In this document: positions 21,701 through 34,095 of the stretch, in pieces
Position numbering within the stretch: the first letter of the stretch is position 1
Layout: each line of letters opens with the position of its first letter
From: Smittia aterrima
Lineage: Eukaryota > Arthropoda > Insecta > Diptera > Chironomidae
Direction: 5' to 3'
Assembly (NCBI GenBank): GCA_033063855.1
Contig: CP093831.1
Location: forward strand, 12,524,001 to 12,588,000
Length of the DNA stretch: 64,000 nt
Program-made: the position numbers and the translations under genes
Notes under the pieces: generated by a model
The model's input: the letters and a program-made list of their open reading frames with translations, nothing else
Database searches by the model: none
Told to the model about the DNA's origin: nothing

Positions 21701-23208
21701 CAACAAACAAAAGGTTCCATTGAAGGCCTTTAGCATGAATGCCTTGCATTGTTCTAGCCAAACATGCATCGAATGTTTATGCATACACAAGGGAAATGGA
21801 GCAACACTCGAGATTAAAAATGCAAATGAGTTTTAAATGGAAGGAAAAAATGGAAGGAAATATGAATCTTGCAAATGAAAATGGCTTTCCTCTCGAGAAA
21901 AAAAATTCCTTGGAGATTTAAATGAGTTGTAAATTATTCGTTTTTACTAAAGAAAGAATTTCCTTCTCGATAACAAAATTCACAACTTTTCCATCGAACG
22001 ATAAATCTTTAAAAGAATAAAAACTTAAATTTCAATTTCAAAGGTGAAAATCAGCAAGGGACGAGTGGAATATCAAGAACTTCACACTTGAGAAAGGGAT
22101 CATCAACAGCACATTTCTTTCAGGTGATAAAGAGGTGATGATGCAGAAAATCGTTCAATACTCATTGAAATATCAAGCAGCAGTCGAAGAAAGTGTGAAG
22201 GACCTTACAGTGACGAGAGAATAAAAACGTTTATGTTTCGTTTGAAAATTATCTTCTTCTTTTTTCCATGAAAATATTATCCGATTCTCAATCTTTTGTT
22301 GCACAATAAGAACGCGGCAATGAATTTCAATCGAAAACTAAATGAAAATGGCAGATGTTATGACGGAGAGCGTTAACATTTATGACGTCGAACAAAGAAT
22401 GGAAATAAAATAATAGAATAATTTGACGTGAATGAGGGTGTTTGTTTATTGTTATTTGCTACTTTTCCTGTTTCAATTCGATATTTAGTTTCAGACACTT
22501 CGGATCCAACGAGTCCATTATGTCTGTTGGATTTTTCAGCGTTTGCTTTTGACATTCGTTTCAATTATTAAAATAAATGAAAACAAACCCATCAACTGAT
22601 AATCTTGATCGAAGCTCTTCCACATCGAAGCGTTGCGTGGCTTGTTAAAGAAAGAAGTTTATGTTTACTCATGTTATTAAATAATCGTTTCATTATAGAC
22701 GAATCAATCTTGATTCAGCTGATGAAGAAGAAAATGGTGGACAAACTGAATTGCTTAGACAAGTGGAAAATTCGTCTCTCACACTCTTCGTCGAAATGAT
22801 TCAACAAAGAAACAGGAATTCAAATGAAAATTATGGAAATTTTTCCATTTTTCCGCTCGTCAATAGAGGTTTGCGTCGATCCTTCTTCACAAAGCGTCGT
22901 AATTGAATTTAAATTGGAACATGAAGTCATTACGATTCTTGCGGTGAATCGGAAAAAATTGAATGATGAGTCGAAACTCGAGAAAATTTGCTCAATTGTC
23001 GAGTGAAATAAAATTTTCGATCGCAAATCATCGTCGGAGCGATGCAAAGCGGCAAAAAAAAGTTTTAACGAAATAAAAATTTGCAATCATAAATGATTTG
23101 CTAACGAGAAAACTAACGGGAAAGGTGAGTCGGAGAAAAAGTTTAATGAATCGACTTCATTAAAATTTTGTTCGCGAACGAGAAAAAAAAGTTTCCTCAA
23201 AAACTCTC

Positions 23209-23243
23209 AGTTATGTCCTCGAGAGAGAAGTTATGTCCTCGAG
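23209..23243 (+). repeat. Short direct repeat, two copies of a 15-mer
   Basis: AGTTATGTCCTCGAG occurs at 23209-23223 and 23229-23243, separated by AGAGA. This is a local duplication with no known role. Confidence 0.8.
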
Positions 23244-26200
23244 CTTTACGCTACTCGTGACTTTTGCAACTCAATTACGCTTTATTTAATTTTCATTCTG
23301 AAAAGTCTTCAGCATCGCTCGACGAAATGCTGGCGGAAAAGAATGGAAATGACTCGTTAGAAGGTGGAAACTACTCGAGGGTCTGTTCATGGATTCTGAC
23401 TCTTAGCTTGAAAGAAAGATTCTCAAAGAATTGTTCACCTTTCATTGAAATCTATCCGGAACATTGAAAATGGAAAATTGAATGATGCATTTGAATGATT
23501 TTTTCCATTTCAGCTCGCAAATGGATTCGTAATGGATTGGAAAACCTTTTCTGAATCGGAATTTTTCTTTTAAATTATTTTTCAATTCATGTCACGAACA
23601 AACGACTTCAACTAAAGAAAGTCCATTAGTTGAGCAAATAAGGAGAGTTTTCCTATTACGAAACGATGAAAAATCCTTCAAGACGAGACCTGTTAGATCC
23701 AATTCATCGATGGCACCATTTTGATGATGTATCAATTGAGAAGGAAAAAATTGAATCAACAAATTATCCGCTCGGATGAAACGATTTTCCACATTACCGT
23801 TCGTAAATTGAATATCGAGGAAATGAAGAAATTGGGGAAATATCGAGAGAGGATGAAAAAATTGATTTGAAATTAATTCATTTAATTTTGATAATTGCAA
23901 CAAGGGTCGATTGATTGTTAATTTTTTTCCTACCCAAGGCCTCCATCTTTAGAATTTTTTTTTTAAGTTTTCAACTTTAATATTCAAAAAAGAATCTCAA
24001 GTTTTGGTTTAACGACGTCAAATCCCATTACTGTCGACTGCAATTATAATAATTAAAGGAAATGCAATTTTCATGATTGAAAAACTCTTTGCAGTGCTTT
24101 TCGAATTCCGCTATTCACAGCAAGTTTCGAATGAAGCTTCCTTTGAACCAAATTGCATGCATGCTTCTCATTACACCGGGGAATTGCGCCATCATTAAAA
24201 CCTCCACAATTTTTTTTGCGATCATAAATTTAATGAGTTTCCTTTATGATGCTTTTCATTCGCTGTCAAAGGATATAAAATGAAGAATTTTCAGATTTAC
24301 GCTTGACAATCCATGAATATGAATGAATATTTGATGCCTTTGATCTCAGTTTTTGCAATCACCTTGTCAAAGACTCTTCGCATCTCATTATGGATAAATT
24401 TGCAGAACTCAAAGATGAAGAAGAAAATTAAAATTTTAATTTAGATTCTAAGTTTGATGATCAAACTTTGATCTCAAGTTTGCAATGAATCTTCTCTCGT
24501 TTTAGGTTGTGAGGGACTCCATCGCAATTGAAATATTTCAAGAGGAACTGATTGACAGGTTTCATTCACATTCAAATTGATTTGCAGTGTTCAATTGCAT
24601 TTTGAACTCTGCTATGAAATATTTGCGATACAAATGCATTTCCCGAAACAAAAATCCGCACGAAGCTTCTCATTACGTCGCATGAAGATTTTTATTCGCT
24701 CTCACCAAACGATATGCTGCTTATTCAATCATGATTCCATTTTTTCTCTCCGCCTTCTTTTTCGTCTGTTTCGTTGAATGTTTTTTCAATGGTAGAAACA
24801 GCGCACAATCATCATCGATGATTCCGTGTATGTGTGTTTATTTTAGAATCCGAATGTTTTCTTATTTGTTCTGAAAGTTACGAACATTTCGAATTGCTGG
24901 TGGCTTTGTAAGTAATTACTTTTCTTATTTCTCTATTGGATGTCACCCATCCATTCATTAAACTCAATGAGAGACAATTGAAATTGCTGTTGAAACATCA
25001 TCACTGGTAATAAAGGAGAAGGAAGAGACTCAAGGAGTCGTGTCTGAAATTAAGGATATTCATTCAGGTTGGTGCATGTTGAACGAGCTCGACAAACTTC
25101 TCAAGAACTTTAAGTGTCAAAAAGCATAATTAAAAAGTTGCTAATTGTTTTTGAATATCCCAATTTGTCTCAACAAGGATTTCCCACACCGCAACGATTT
25201 CTAATATTTTGAAGACGCTTTTGTAGTCAATAATTTCTGGTATCAATCAATCAAAGAAGGCCTTTCATCAACAAATAAATAAATCCAAGTCTTCCAAGAA
25301 GAAAGAAAATGATGAGAAAGAGAAATATTTTGACATGAAATGGAACAAACAATCAACACTTCTGCCCTTTCTCTCCTAAACGGTTTTGATGCTGATGCCT
25401 GTGCCCATTATTTAATCCTTTTCACTAAAAAAAAGTTTTCTCAAGAAAGACGCTTCGGAGTGTAAATTGATATGTCATGATGATCCATCTATAATTTTCT
25501 CTCTTCGCTTCTAGTGGCACGACGTGTTAATGCGAAGGTTTCACTTCTGTTTAGCGATCAAACTCGAATTTTAATTGCATGATTATTTAAACGGATTAAT
25601 AGCCATCGAGAGGCATGTAACGAGCTGTTTATGGCTTCTTTCTTCTCTTTAAATGGAAATCGGGAAGAGAGTTTCTTCAATTCAGGTCGTTTGCCTTTGT
25701 TTGTTAAACATCGGATTAAGTTTCTATCGATTGATTTAAATAGGAGATCTTTGTGAGTTTGGTTCGCTAAGTATACGCGAACACCCGTCATTATCTATTA
25801 TTCCGTTTGACAGATGAGATGCTGGGGAAAAAGTGTTAAAGCGAAGGAAGAAATGAAAATTATAATTAAGACATTAGGCTAAACGAGTGATTTTTATTTT
25901 ATTAAGCAGCGAAGGAACATCAACAAGATTCTCGTAAATTGCGTAATAAAGCATCTACGCCACTGTCTCAACCTTTTAACCCATTAGAGAAAATAAAGAA
26001 ATGATTTGATCGCTGATGAAACGAAGTGTTTCTCGATGGAAACGCAAATGGAGAAACTCGAACAATGAAGAATCTTTGAAAGAGTTGAGGAGATTCATAA
26101 TTAAGATTAAGTGAGATTTTTTTGGGGATTGGTTAAATGGACAAGTTAACCCGTTTTGCCTTCTTATTACTTCTTCCTGTACTCAAGTAGTGAAAGACTC

Positions 26201-29200
26201 TTCTACGAAACAAACCCTCGACTCGTTTAAAAATTAAATAATGAAGAAAAAAAATCTCTCGAAGAATGGAGTTCTGCTTTTCGACAAACTTCATAAATGT
26301 TGTGATTGAAGGCATCAAAACATTTCCATTTATAATTTAGATGAAAGCTGCTGGAAATCAAACAATGAAGTCTGTAAATGAAAACGGTTGCTGCGAAGAG
26401 TGATTGGGAAGCTTACCATCAGCAGCAGCCATTACAAAATAAATTTAGATTTCAAGATAATTAATCGTAGAAAAAAAATAACTGAATGTTAAAAATTCCC
26501 ATTTTCATTCAATGAGGAAAACAGTTGGAACTTCGAGAGGGGTTTGAGAAGAGTGTAAATTGACTCATTACTCTTTGAAACATGAAACTTTCAAACCCTG
26601 CAACAATTTATTAAAGAAGCTGTTAACTTTTGCAATTAGCGCTCGTTTAAGCAATCAAAATATTTCTCTCGTTCAATATTCGAAGAAGGCGTTCGAGTTA
26701 AAAGCATCAATTATTGAATCTGATCTCCAAGCTCCGATGGGAAACAATTTGAATGTTGTTCGTTGTCGAGGAAAGCATGAAACAACCTCGTTAGCATTAT
26801 CTCGTTTATTTTGTTTTCCTAACGAAATAAATTTCCGCTCCAATCAGTGGAACGTGAAATTTTCTTAATCAGACCCAGTTCAAAAGATTTCAGCTAGAAA
26901 TTTCAACGCGATCTAACTTAATCTCGTCATTCTCTTGTTGGGAACAATCCGCGCTCTTCGTGAAAAGCAAAACATGAAAAATTGAAGAGGAAAATTTAAA
27001 TAATTGAATTTCTCTCTTGCGATATCGCGTTTTCATTTTTGTCATTTATTATAATGAGATGTTATTCGATATTGTTTAAAAGTCGAAAATCTTTTACGCG
27101 ACAAGAAACGAAAGGTCGCGGTAATGATAAGAAAATGAGAAATTGTAAATTATTCGAAAATTCTCTTTTGGGGTGACGATAATTCCGCGAATAAAATTTG
27201 ATATTTTTGATCAATGTCGCAGCACGAAATAAATTCAAAGGAAATTCAATAAATTTTCCGTGTGATTGTCCTCCGACGTGGTGAGCGTTAATTTCGATGA
27301 TTCAATCGATCACTCAACTGTGTAATTAATGGAAATGAAATAATTACCGGATGCAATCATGAGTTAGCAATTAGAACTGAAGCACTGAAGCGGATCAAAT
27401 CATACATTTACAGTTAAGTGACGTCGTCCATCATCAACTGATGTGAACGGACATTGAAGATTCGTTAATAATAATGTGAACAACTCAAGAGTTAAGTTTG
27501 TAGCACAAGCCTCAATTTGAATAAAAAGTATTTTTATTGTCTTGTCATAAGTTGTGACTCACTTTGCTAAATCATAGAGAAACTAGACTCACAAAGCCAA
27601 TCCTTTGGTTAAAGTTTCCTCCCATTAAGAAATTAATGAAAGATCATTCGTTTTCCATTGATCATCAATCAAACATTCTCGGAGTTTTCTTATTCTTTTC
27701 ATTTCATTTATTCGCTACCTATGTTTCTACAAGTCACAACCTCATTATTTTGTTCCGCTGACGTTGACGGCAAATAAACTTATGAAACAATTTGATCTGT
27801 TTGAGTCTTGATATTTTTTATTTTGAACAATTCAGCAATGAAAGAACGGGTGCCATCGACACTCTGGTAGTAACAAGTAAGTCAATGTTTATTTATTGCA
27901 AATGCTCGTCTCTCTCCACTCGCAATAATCGAATCGAACTCATTGAATAATGATCGCTCGAGCTTCTCCATGAAAAGAATGGAAACGTTGTCATTATTTT
28001 TCAATATCCATAATTTGATTTATTCTATTATTATTCAACGCCTCTTGGATGGAAAAATAAAATCATGGCGAGCTTCAGCAGAGTCGGAAAGTTTTTTCTG
28101 TTCAATTTTGATGAATGAAACGTTGACACGTAATTACAGCAGCCGATTGATGGTTTGTTACTGGAAACTGAAATGTGTGACAGAAAACTGTCCGAAAACA
28201 TTATTCAATTGCAATTTCAATCTCACTCGCAATTCACCAGATTTTGTCCCACGAAGTGCGAAATGAGAGGAAAGGAAGTAACAAAATAAAACTTTTAACG
28301 GAGCTCTCGTTTCAATAAATAAATCTAATTTATGGCATCACATGCGCTGCACACACACTCCAATTTATCTATCGAAGTTTCGCCATGAAGAGCGAGGAAA
28401 ATCGTGTTTTGGATAAATTGTTTGAAAATGGAAATATTAGATAGATGAAGTGTCAACGAAATTGTCTCTAAATTGAGTTAATCATTGTGCTGCAGAATAT
28501 TCTGATGATGTGATAACTTTTTGTCCTTCAAAATGTTGATAAATGCGAACAAACGAGACGTCAAGTCCTAACAAAATAATTGGAAAACGTTCCATCGACT
28601 GTCGAGTGACGTTAATGATTAATCCAATTAACCCCTTTTACGTCACAATTCTTCGTCTTTCTTAAGGGCCTTCAACAAGTTGCTGATAAATTGAATCCTA
28701 AATAAGATTATGAAAACAATGAGAAATTATTATTTTGATGGATTGTGACTTTTATTAAACAAGTTGCATGAAGCGAATGAAAGAATCTGCCTCGCGGGCA
28801 AACAGAAGAGACACACGCTCTCGTTAAAAATGAGCAAGAAAACAACGTCGTGCCAAAAGAAACCGAGTGAATTGATGTAATTTCTGACGAGATGAGAATC
28901 AATTCTTGAAGTTATGAATTTCGATGAAAATAAATCGTGCCGAAGAACTTTTTGACAATTTTTCCCGATTTCTCGACGATTATGAAATAATTTGCCGGTT
29001 TCCTTATTGATCATTCTTATTCGCGACTCACGTGCCGTTTTACAAGATACGTGACTTTTCGAACTTTCTGATTACCACGAGAAATCATCGTTTGCATTGA
29101 AAATTGTGAAGGAAAAAAAATATCCTCGGAACATCCCTCGAAATATCCTTGCGCAACGTTCATAAAAAATTTGAAATACTTCGAACACGAAAGCTCATCA

Positions 29201-32153
29201 AGTTTTGTTCTTCCCGGACGCTTTTCCTTCTTTCTCAAATATTTCTGAAAATTGTTAGAGCTAAGTAGAAATTTTTATTTCCTTCTGAAATATTTTAGAA
29301 AAATGTTGGATTGTTTAAGAAATAATTTAATTTTTATTAAAAATTTAGAAACAGTTTTTTAAATTCTACAAAAATATTTTTATTGTTTCTCATGATTTTT
29401 GAAGTTTTCCATTTCTCTATTAATTTTCCTCAAAATGACTTTTCCGCAGAATTATAATCTTCCTCTTCTCTCAAAATAATTACATTTGCAATTTCTTTGA
29501 AGCAAACTTGATTACGTGTAAGATCTTTTCTCAGTAATTTGGAAACCATTCACTCGCAAGAATTTGCAAACGCGCTAAAAATCCAATTGCTTCTTAGAGA
29601 CGAACGAAAATTATTATGAGCGAAGGTAAATCCAGCCGTTGAGATTAATAGGACAAAGCCATCGAGTTTATTCAATTTTTCAACACAATCTCGAACATTT
29701 GCCCTAGAGAAGAAAATAATTTCATCCGCTTTCGAAACAAGTCATCAAAATTTTATCCTCAAATGAATCTAAGACGGTGAAAATTTCCATCTCCTTAGCA
29801 TAAATATGATTAAAAAATTGAATCTTCAGTAAATAATCGCTTGTTTGCGCAATAGAAAAGAAATGTTTCAATGTTTCTTAATAAATAATCAAATTCTGAT
29901 TATTCTCTTCTTCTCATTGAATTCCTTTCTTAATCGATTTATTTATTCCTTTTGCTCAAAGAGATTTATGAATAAATCCAACCATCATTAAAAATCTTGT
30001 TTCAATATAAAAAATGAAATTCTTACGAGGATTCAATTTATTTTCGTGCACCCAACGCATCACAGACCTTTTAAGTTTATTTCTTTCTACCATTTCTTTG
30101 AGCTCTATAAGTGTAAATGTGCATTTTGTTTAATTGCAGAGCTTTCTTTGAACTCAAAGAATTGATAATTAGAGCCTCGAGCTCGTCAAGTATAATTCTC
30201 TGATGGTAATTTATTTCGCGGTTCTTCCCACATATCATTCAAACTTTTTTTCTCTCTTTCTCTTCGTTCTTGCGTATGACGAGTCGTCATTGAGGACTGC
30301 TGTGTAGCAAATCAAAGAATGAAAGGGTTGAGTGCAAAAAGTCATAATTTTAAATATGGCGTCGATTATGAAAATACATAATGACTTGTGCTCTTTGTTG
30401 CGTCATGCATGACTAGAAACTGCAAAGGAAAAGTGTAGCTGGCATTTCCTTTCTGCTTGGGAGAGGGAGAGAGAAAGAAATTATTGATTTTGTTGTGAAC
30501 AATAAAAAAATCCTTCATCTCCGTTTTAATTGTTAATTTTGCTTTTGTGACATGAGAGGAGCTCATACTCAAAATGGATTTTGAGAGCAATCTCATTGTT
30601 TAAAGGATCGTAAATCTCAATTCTTTTCACCGTCGATTGTTAATTAAAAAGAAAAGTTATTGAGATTGAAAGAAACAGAGACGATCAATCAAGGAGACTG
30701 AAACCACGCCGTGCCATTCATTAGAATCCTTGAACTACGACGAGAAAATTATTCTATTAAAATATCAAATTACTTTCGTCTGTGTCACTCCAATGATTCT
30801 TAGAAAATCTTTCGTCTGAGAAAGTTTTCCAACGATGTTCCAGATTTTGTAAAGCTAAGAAATAGTTTGATCATTCTGCTGGTCATTCGACAACGTTCGA
30901 GTATTTCCATCCTTTGGACGTAACTTCTGTAGTTTGTGGAAGAGACGATTGACAGAAGATTATTCCGCTACCACAATCACGATGTCAAATCAAATATTTC
31001 ACTCTTTAACTAGTGAAGACATAAAATGAGGAAATAGTTTTCAAGATTTTCCACACGACGATAAAAGTCAAGTTTGCAAGAAAATGTTTTTAAAGTGCAT
31101 AAAGAATTCTTTCGTAGCTTTTATGTTTTGCACAACATTTCAATTATTGTGTGCTCAGATTCTTCGCAAGCAATAAACAGTTTTCCGCATTTGATCTCTG
31201 CATCATTGTTTGTATCAATAAAATTTAGTTTCAGTCATTCACCGCTCACATGAAGCCAAAATTAATTAATCGTGAAATTTAATTCTGTTCATTTGACGAT
31301 AAAACTTTCTGAGCATGGTTGTAGCAAAAGCTAGCAAATTATGATAAATGGAAGCAATATAGTTGGCAATAGGCGACAGATAATTCAATTTAATGGTCAA
31401 ATATGAGCACAAACACGCTTGGGACTTTTCCATTGTTTCCACCAGACAAAGCAGAGGAAAATTCAATTTCCATTTGATTGTGTCTGCTCATCATTGGAAA
31501 ATTTTTAATCGGCAATTATTCCACTCATGCAAGCTTTGGCGACACAAGCGGATCATTGCGAACGTTGAAAATAATTAATTTTCAAGTTGTGAGCTACCCA
31601 ACTTTCAGTTACCATTCGTAAATGTAATTAAAACTCAACTCAAGTCGACTCTCACGTCCAGATATCAAGTTCATTCATTCATCAATTGAAAACTTAACAT
31701 ATCCGTGAACTGTTTGGATTTGTTTGTTTGTTTTTGTCTTCAGCTTTCCGCTCCGAAATTGAAAAGAAGCGTCAAAATATTTTTCTCTGTTTTCGTCGCC
31801 TCCGCTTATGAAAGGCCTCACCTGAAAATAAAGCAACTGAGCTGTCGTTTGTTCGTCTCCTCACAGATTTGCGGATGCTTTTATATCAGCAATATCTGAT
31901 TTAGATTCAAGCGTCGATTGAATTGCATTTAGAAAGGATTCAGAGACTAAACTCCGGGTCAATTGTTTTGATTTGAAGTTTTTTTAATTGAAGTTTTGAA
32001 AACGACATCGCGTGTCATTCATTGACGATGACATTTTGTTGATTGGAAACTCTTTGATATGCAAATCGATTTGCAGTCTCACGAGAAATAATGAAATGGA
32101 TTTGATAGCGATGGCGGCATTGAGAATATTTCCAATTAAACGCCTTTAAAAAC

Positions 32154-32310
32154 ATTAATTAGTGATTTAACCATTAACCGAACGAAACCACTACCAAGGA
32201 TGCTATTAATTAATTTAATGAACTAATCGAAACGCTCCAGTTCGCTGGGGGAGAGCAAATCCGAAATCAATTTTCCAATTAAAAATAAACACCAATTAAT
32301 TTCCTGTTTC
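32154..32310. promoter_or_regulatory. Cluster of TAATTA-type words upstream of Vsx
   Basis: Overlapping ATTAATTA-type words occur at about 32155-32161, 32204-32214 and 32293-32300, with single ATTA or TAAT words between them. Q50 homeodomain proteins, including Vsx (TAATTAG-like), bind such words. The background is AT-rich, so chance is a serious alternative. Confidence 0.25.
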
Positions 32311-33880
32311 GAATGCCTCACTCACTCACTCGCTCTCAATTTAAAACTGCTTCCGAAGCACAAAGTGCCTGGATAATTCAAACTATAAAATTCAAATGAG
32401 AGCGAATGGAGGATTCCAACTTATCAAGCCCTCCTCGAAATGAGTCTCCGATTGAAAATGAAAGGAGAGACGGAAAAGTTTTAATTAACAAATTCCTTGC
32501 AATTGCCTCGTTTCAATGGAAAATTGGAGCAAAACTTTTCATTTAGTTTTTAGTTCGAGTGCCTGAGATTTACCAACAACAAACTCAACTGCATGCTGTG
32601 CATTCAGCATTTCTTTAGTGTTTAGGGAGAAATCTTTCCATCATCCCACTTGAGTTCGTTATCTTGAATGCCACCTCGAACTCTACTCACATAAGGAAGC
32701 GAAGAAGATAAAATTTCATTTGAAATTTGTGGAAAACAAGAAGATAATGGAGGGAAAGAAGTCGGGAATTTGCTAATAAATCTGTGGAAACAATGCCAAT
32801 AAGCTCGAACAATGATGGTGGCTTGAAATTTAAACTCTCATTGACCTCGAGAGCAACGAAAAATAATCGATTTTCCCTGTGATCACGTTGAAATCGAAAT
32901 TTATTCAGATCAAACACTCAATTGGCTAAAACTAATTAATTTTCTATCCCATCACTTCGCGTTCGCTTAATTATAACAACTCTCGTTACCATCGAATAAA
33001 TTTTAATTAACATGTTCAGCGACATGTAGAGTGGTGGAGCAACAAACACGAAACCAATGATTTTTCCCCTTCTCTATTTTTCCAGGTTCTATTAACCTAC
33101 GAGTTGTTTTCTAATTCTTACCCTCGAAAGTACTTGCGTGTTGTTGTCGATAGCAAAGCAACAACTAAACAAAATTTCTTCCAGTTCCTTCACAACAAAA
33201 CAAACGGAATATTTTCTCTCGCAACTCACTTTCCAATTCAATTATCCCTCCATTTTCGATCAGCACCAATCAGGTCGCGGTAAAGGGAAAATTAGCAAGA
33301 GTTGGGCGTAGCTTGTTCGTTGTGGTAGTGAATGAAAAGAGAGAAGAATCATCATCGTCATTGACGATACTGCGATGTGTGAAGTTTGTGATATTTACAT
33401 TCAGCCTGCCGTTCATTGAATGTTCTGTCGTTTCATCAGTCGGTTCGTTTTGCGCGAGGGATAAAATTTTTATTCGAAGTGTTGGAAATATTCAGAGGTC
33501 GTGGATTTTTTTTAAATCGAAGTGGAAAATTATTTTTCGTCTCTCGCTAATTCCTGCCAAGAGTTTGTCACATGATTAATGACAGAAATTCAGTTTCGTG
33601 GAAAATTTTATTTGTGAAGTGTAAAGTCTAATGATTATCATCAATTTTCATCAAGTCGGCTTTCGTCTTCTCTCTCACTATCAGAGAAGAAAAGAAAATC
33701 CAACCCCGAGAACTGTAAACAACATAATTTCTCCATTAAATATTTAACCGTCTTAATCGCGATATCACAACGGACCCGATCGGATGCAAATTGAAAATAG
33801 TCCCGCGAAAATATTAAAAAGCTAAAATTTGATGAACAAGAGAGAAAGTTGATAAAAATTATTTAAAGTGAAAATAAAAG

Positions 33881-34095
33881 TTTTTTTTTTAAAAAAAATA
33901 ATTTTAACAAATAAAATAAATTTTACAAATAAAATTTAAAAAAAAAACTGTGCAACGAAAAAAAAAAGTTTTTATTAAAAACATAAACTCCGTCGGTGAA
34001 TGATCAAACTCAAAATCATTAAATGATTAAAATGTGGAATTAAAAAAGTGAAAATTTTATTTTAAAAAGAAATATTAAAAAAAATAATCTTAACA
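33881..34095 (+). other. A/T homopolymer-rich leader just before the Vsx start
   Basis: Ten T followed by eight A at 33881-33898, then further long A runs to 33970 and AT-rich sequence up to the start codon. It is probably part of the Vsx 5' leader or core promoter. The start context (AACAATG) is good. Confidence 0.5.

Larger units (their letters stand above)
18855..33880. other. Gene-free interval of about 15 kb upstream of Vsx
   Basis: I find no ORF with recognisable protein sequence, no tRNA, no transposon open reading frame and no long repeats. Short ORFs here (up to 107 codons) have no family resemblance and no splice logic. The sequence looks single-copy, with dispersed TAAT and ATTA words and short A/T runs. 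By analogy with other developmental homeobox genes, it probably holds Vsx enhancers; that is inference. Confidence 0.6.

Noticed and set aside
19037..34000. About thirty short frames in the 15-kb interval as possible genes
   Set aside because: All under 110 codons, no start context or splice logic, no family resemblance, and the density expected by chance in this sequence.
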